NCBI GenBank assembly: GCA_964482225.1
Contig: CAYZWT010000013.1
Location: forward strand, 43,691 to 107,690
Length of the DNA: 64,000 nucleotides
Source of the DNA: UBA1429 sp964482225
GTDB taxonomy: Bacteria; Chloroflexota; Anaerolineae; UBA1429
Direction: 5' to 3'
The position numbers were made by a program, and so were the translations under genes. Positions 63,950 to 64,000 of this stretch are shown piece after piece. Under the pieces are notes generated by a model. It was not told where the DNA came from and ran no database searches. It saw only the letters and a list, made by a program, of their open reading frames with translations. Numbering within the stretch: position 1 is the first letter of the stretch; each line of letters begins with the position of its first letter.

Positions 63950-64000
63950 TGTCAACTCAAATGATAATCGTACCGAGGACTGACGGTTCACTCAATTGAT

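Overview
The window looks like chromosomal DNA of a high-GC, Gram-negative-style or monoderm bacterium, most probably a member of the Chloroflexota (Anaerolineae-like). This is an inference. It rests on the high GC content, a MurF-alanine racemase fusion, tandem PepF peptidases, a GH57 branching enzyme, NrdD/NrdG, a flavodiiron protein, many small lipoprotein or membrane proteins of types common in that phylum, and short palindrome-rich dispersed repeats. No rRNA, tRNA or CRISPR array was found. Metabolism looks anaerobic to facultative: oxygen-sensitive ribonucleotide reductase, flavodiiron protein, flavodoxins and NuoEF-type NADH-oxidising subunits.

Layout. 1-2314: nrdD (cut at the left edge) and its activase. 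2315-6617: repeat copy A, an anchored propeller-like protein, a DapA-family aldolase, two tandem flavodoxins and an unknown gene. 6685-11080 (minus): two PepF oligoendopeptidases and a rhodanese lipoprotein. 11479-15780: an ABC exporter, an enolase-superfamily dehydratase (minus), repeat copy B and a zinc-ribbon/IMS-like membrane protein. 15785-38652 is one long minus-strand block: CPBP protease, sulfatase, DMT transporter, flavodiiron protein, MurF-Alr, a subtilase-like pseudoprotease, a GntR-LacI-type regulator, the GH57 enzyme, an eight-gene signalling/NuoEF operon, an RsmC-like methyltransferase, and a moxR-DUF58-DUF4129 operon with a structured leader. 38966-45838: a UroD-thioredoxin fusion, a hydroxyacid dehydrogenase, a lower-GC gene with a PD-(D/E)xK motif, and a CehA/McbA-like metallohydrolase. 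45965-50821: repeat copy C, a secreted M6-like metalloprotease operon and a second enolase-superfamily gene. 50835-58496: membrane proteins, methyltransferases (one RlmM-like), an FMN-binding protein, MtaB, and a DUF4342 pair. 58701-63886: GH20 hexosaminidase with a LarA-family racemase, divergent from a lower-GC membrane protein across a shared palindrome.

The most unusual locus is 27741-33530. An AsnC/Lrp-receiver fusion, two free receivers, nuoE, nuoF, a third free receiver, a double-ACT protein and a RegB-like histidine kinase follow each other tightly on one strand. No DNA-binding response regulator is present, and the fusion is the only gene with a DNA-binding domain. Its promoter carries two similar palindromes three helical turns apart. 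It reads as a redox-signalling module wrapped around an NADH:acceptor pair. Second in interest are the moxR leader (hairpins ending in a strong intrinsic terminator before the ribosome binding site) and a family of about 270-300 bp MITE-like elements, one with an exact 8-bp target duplication.
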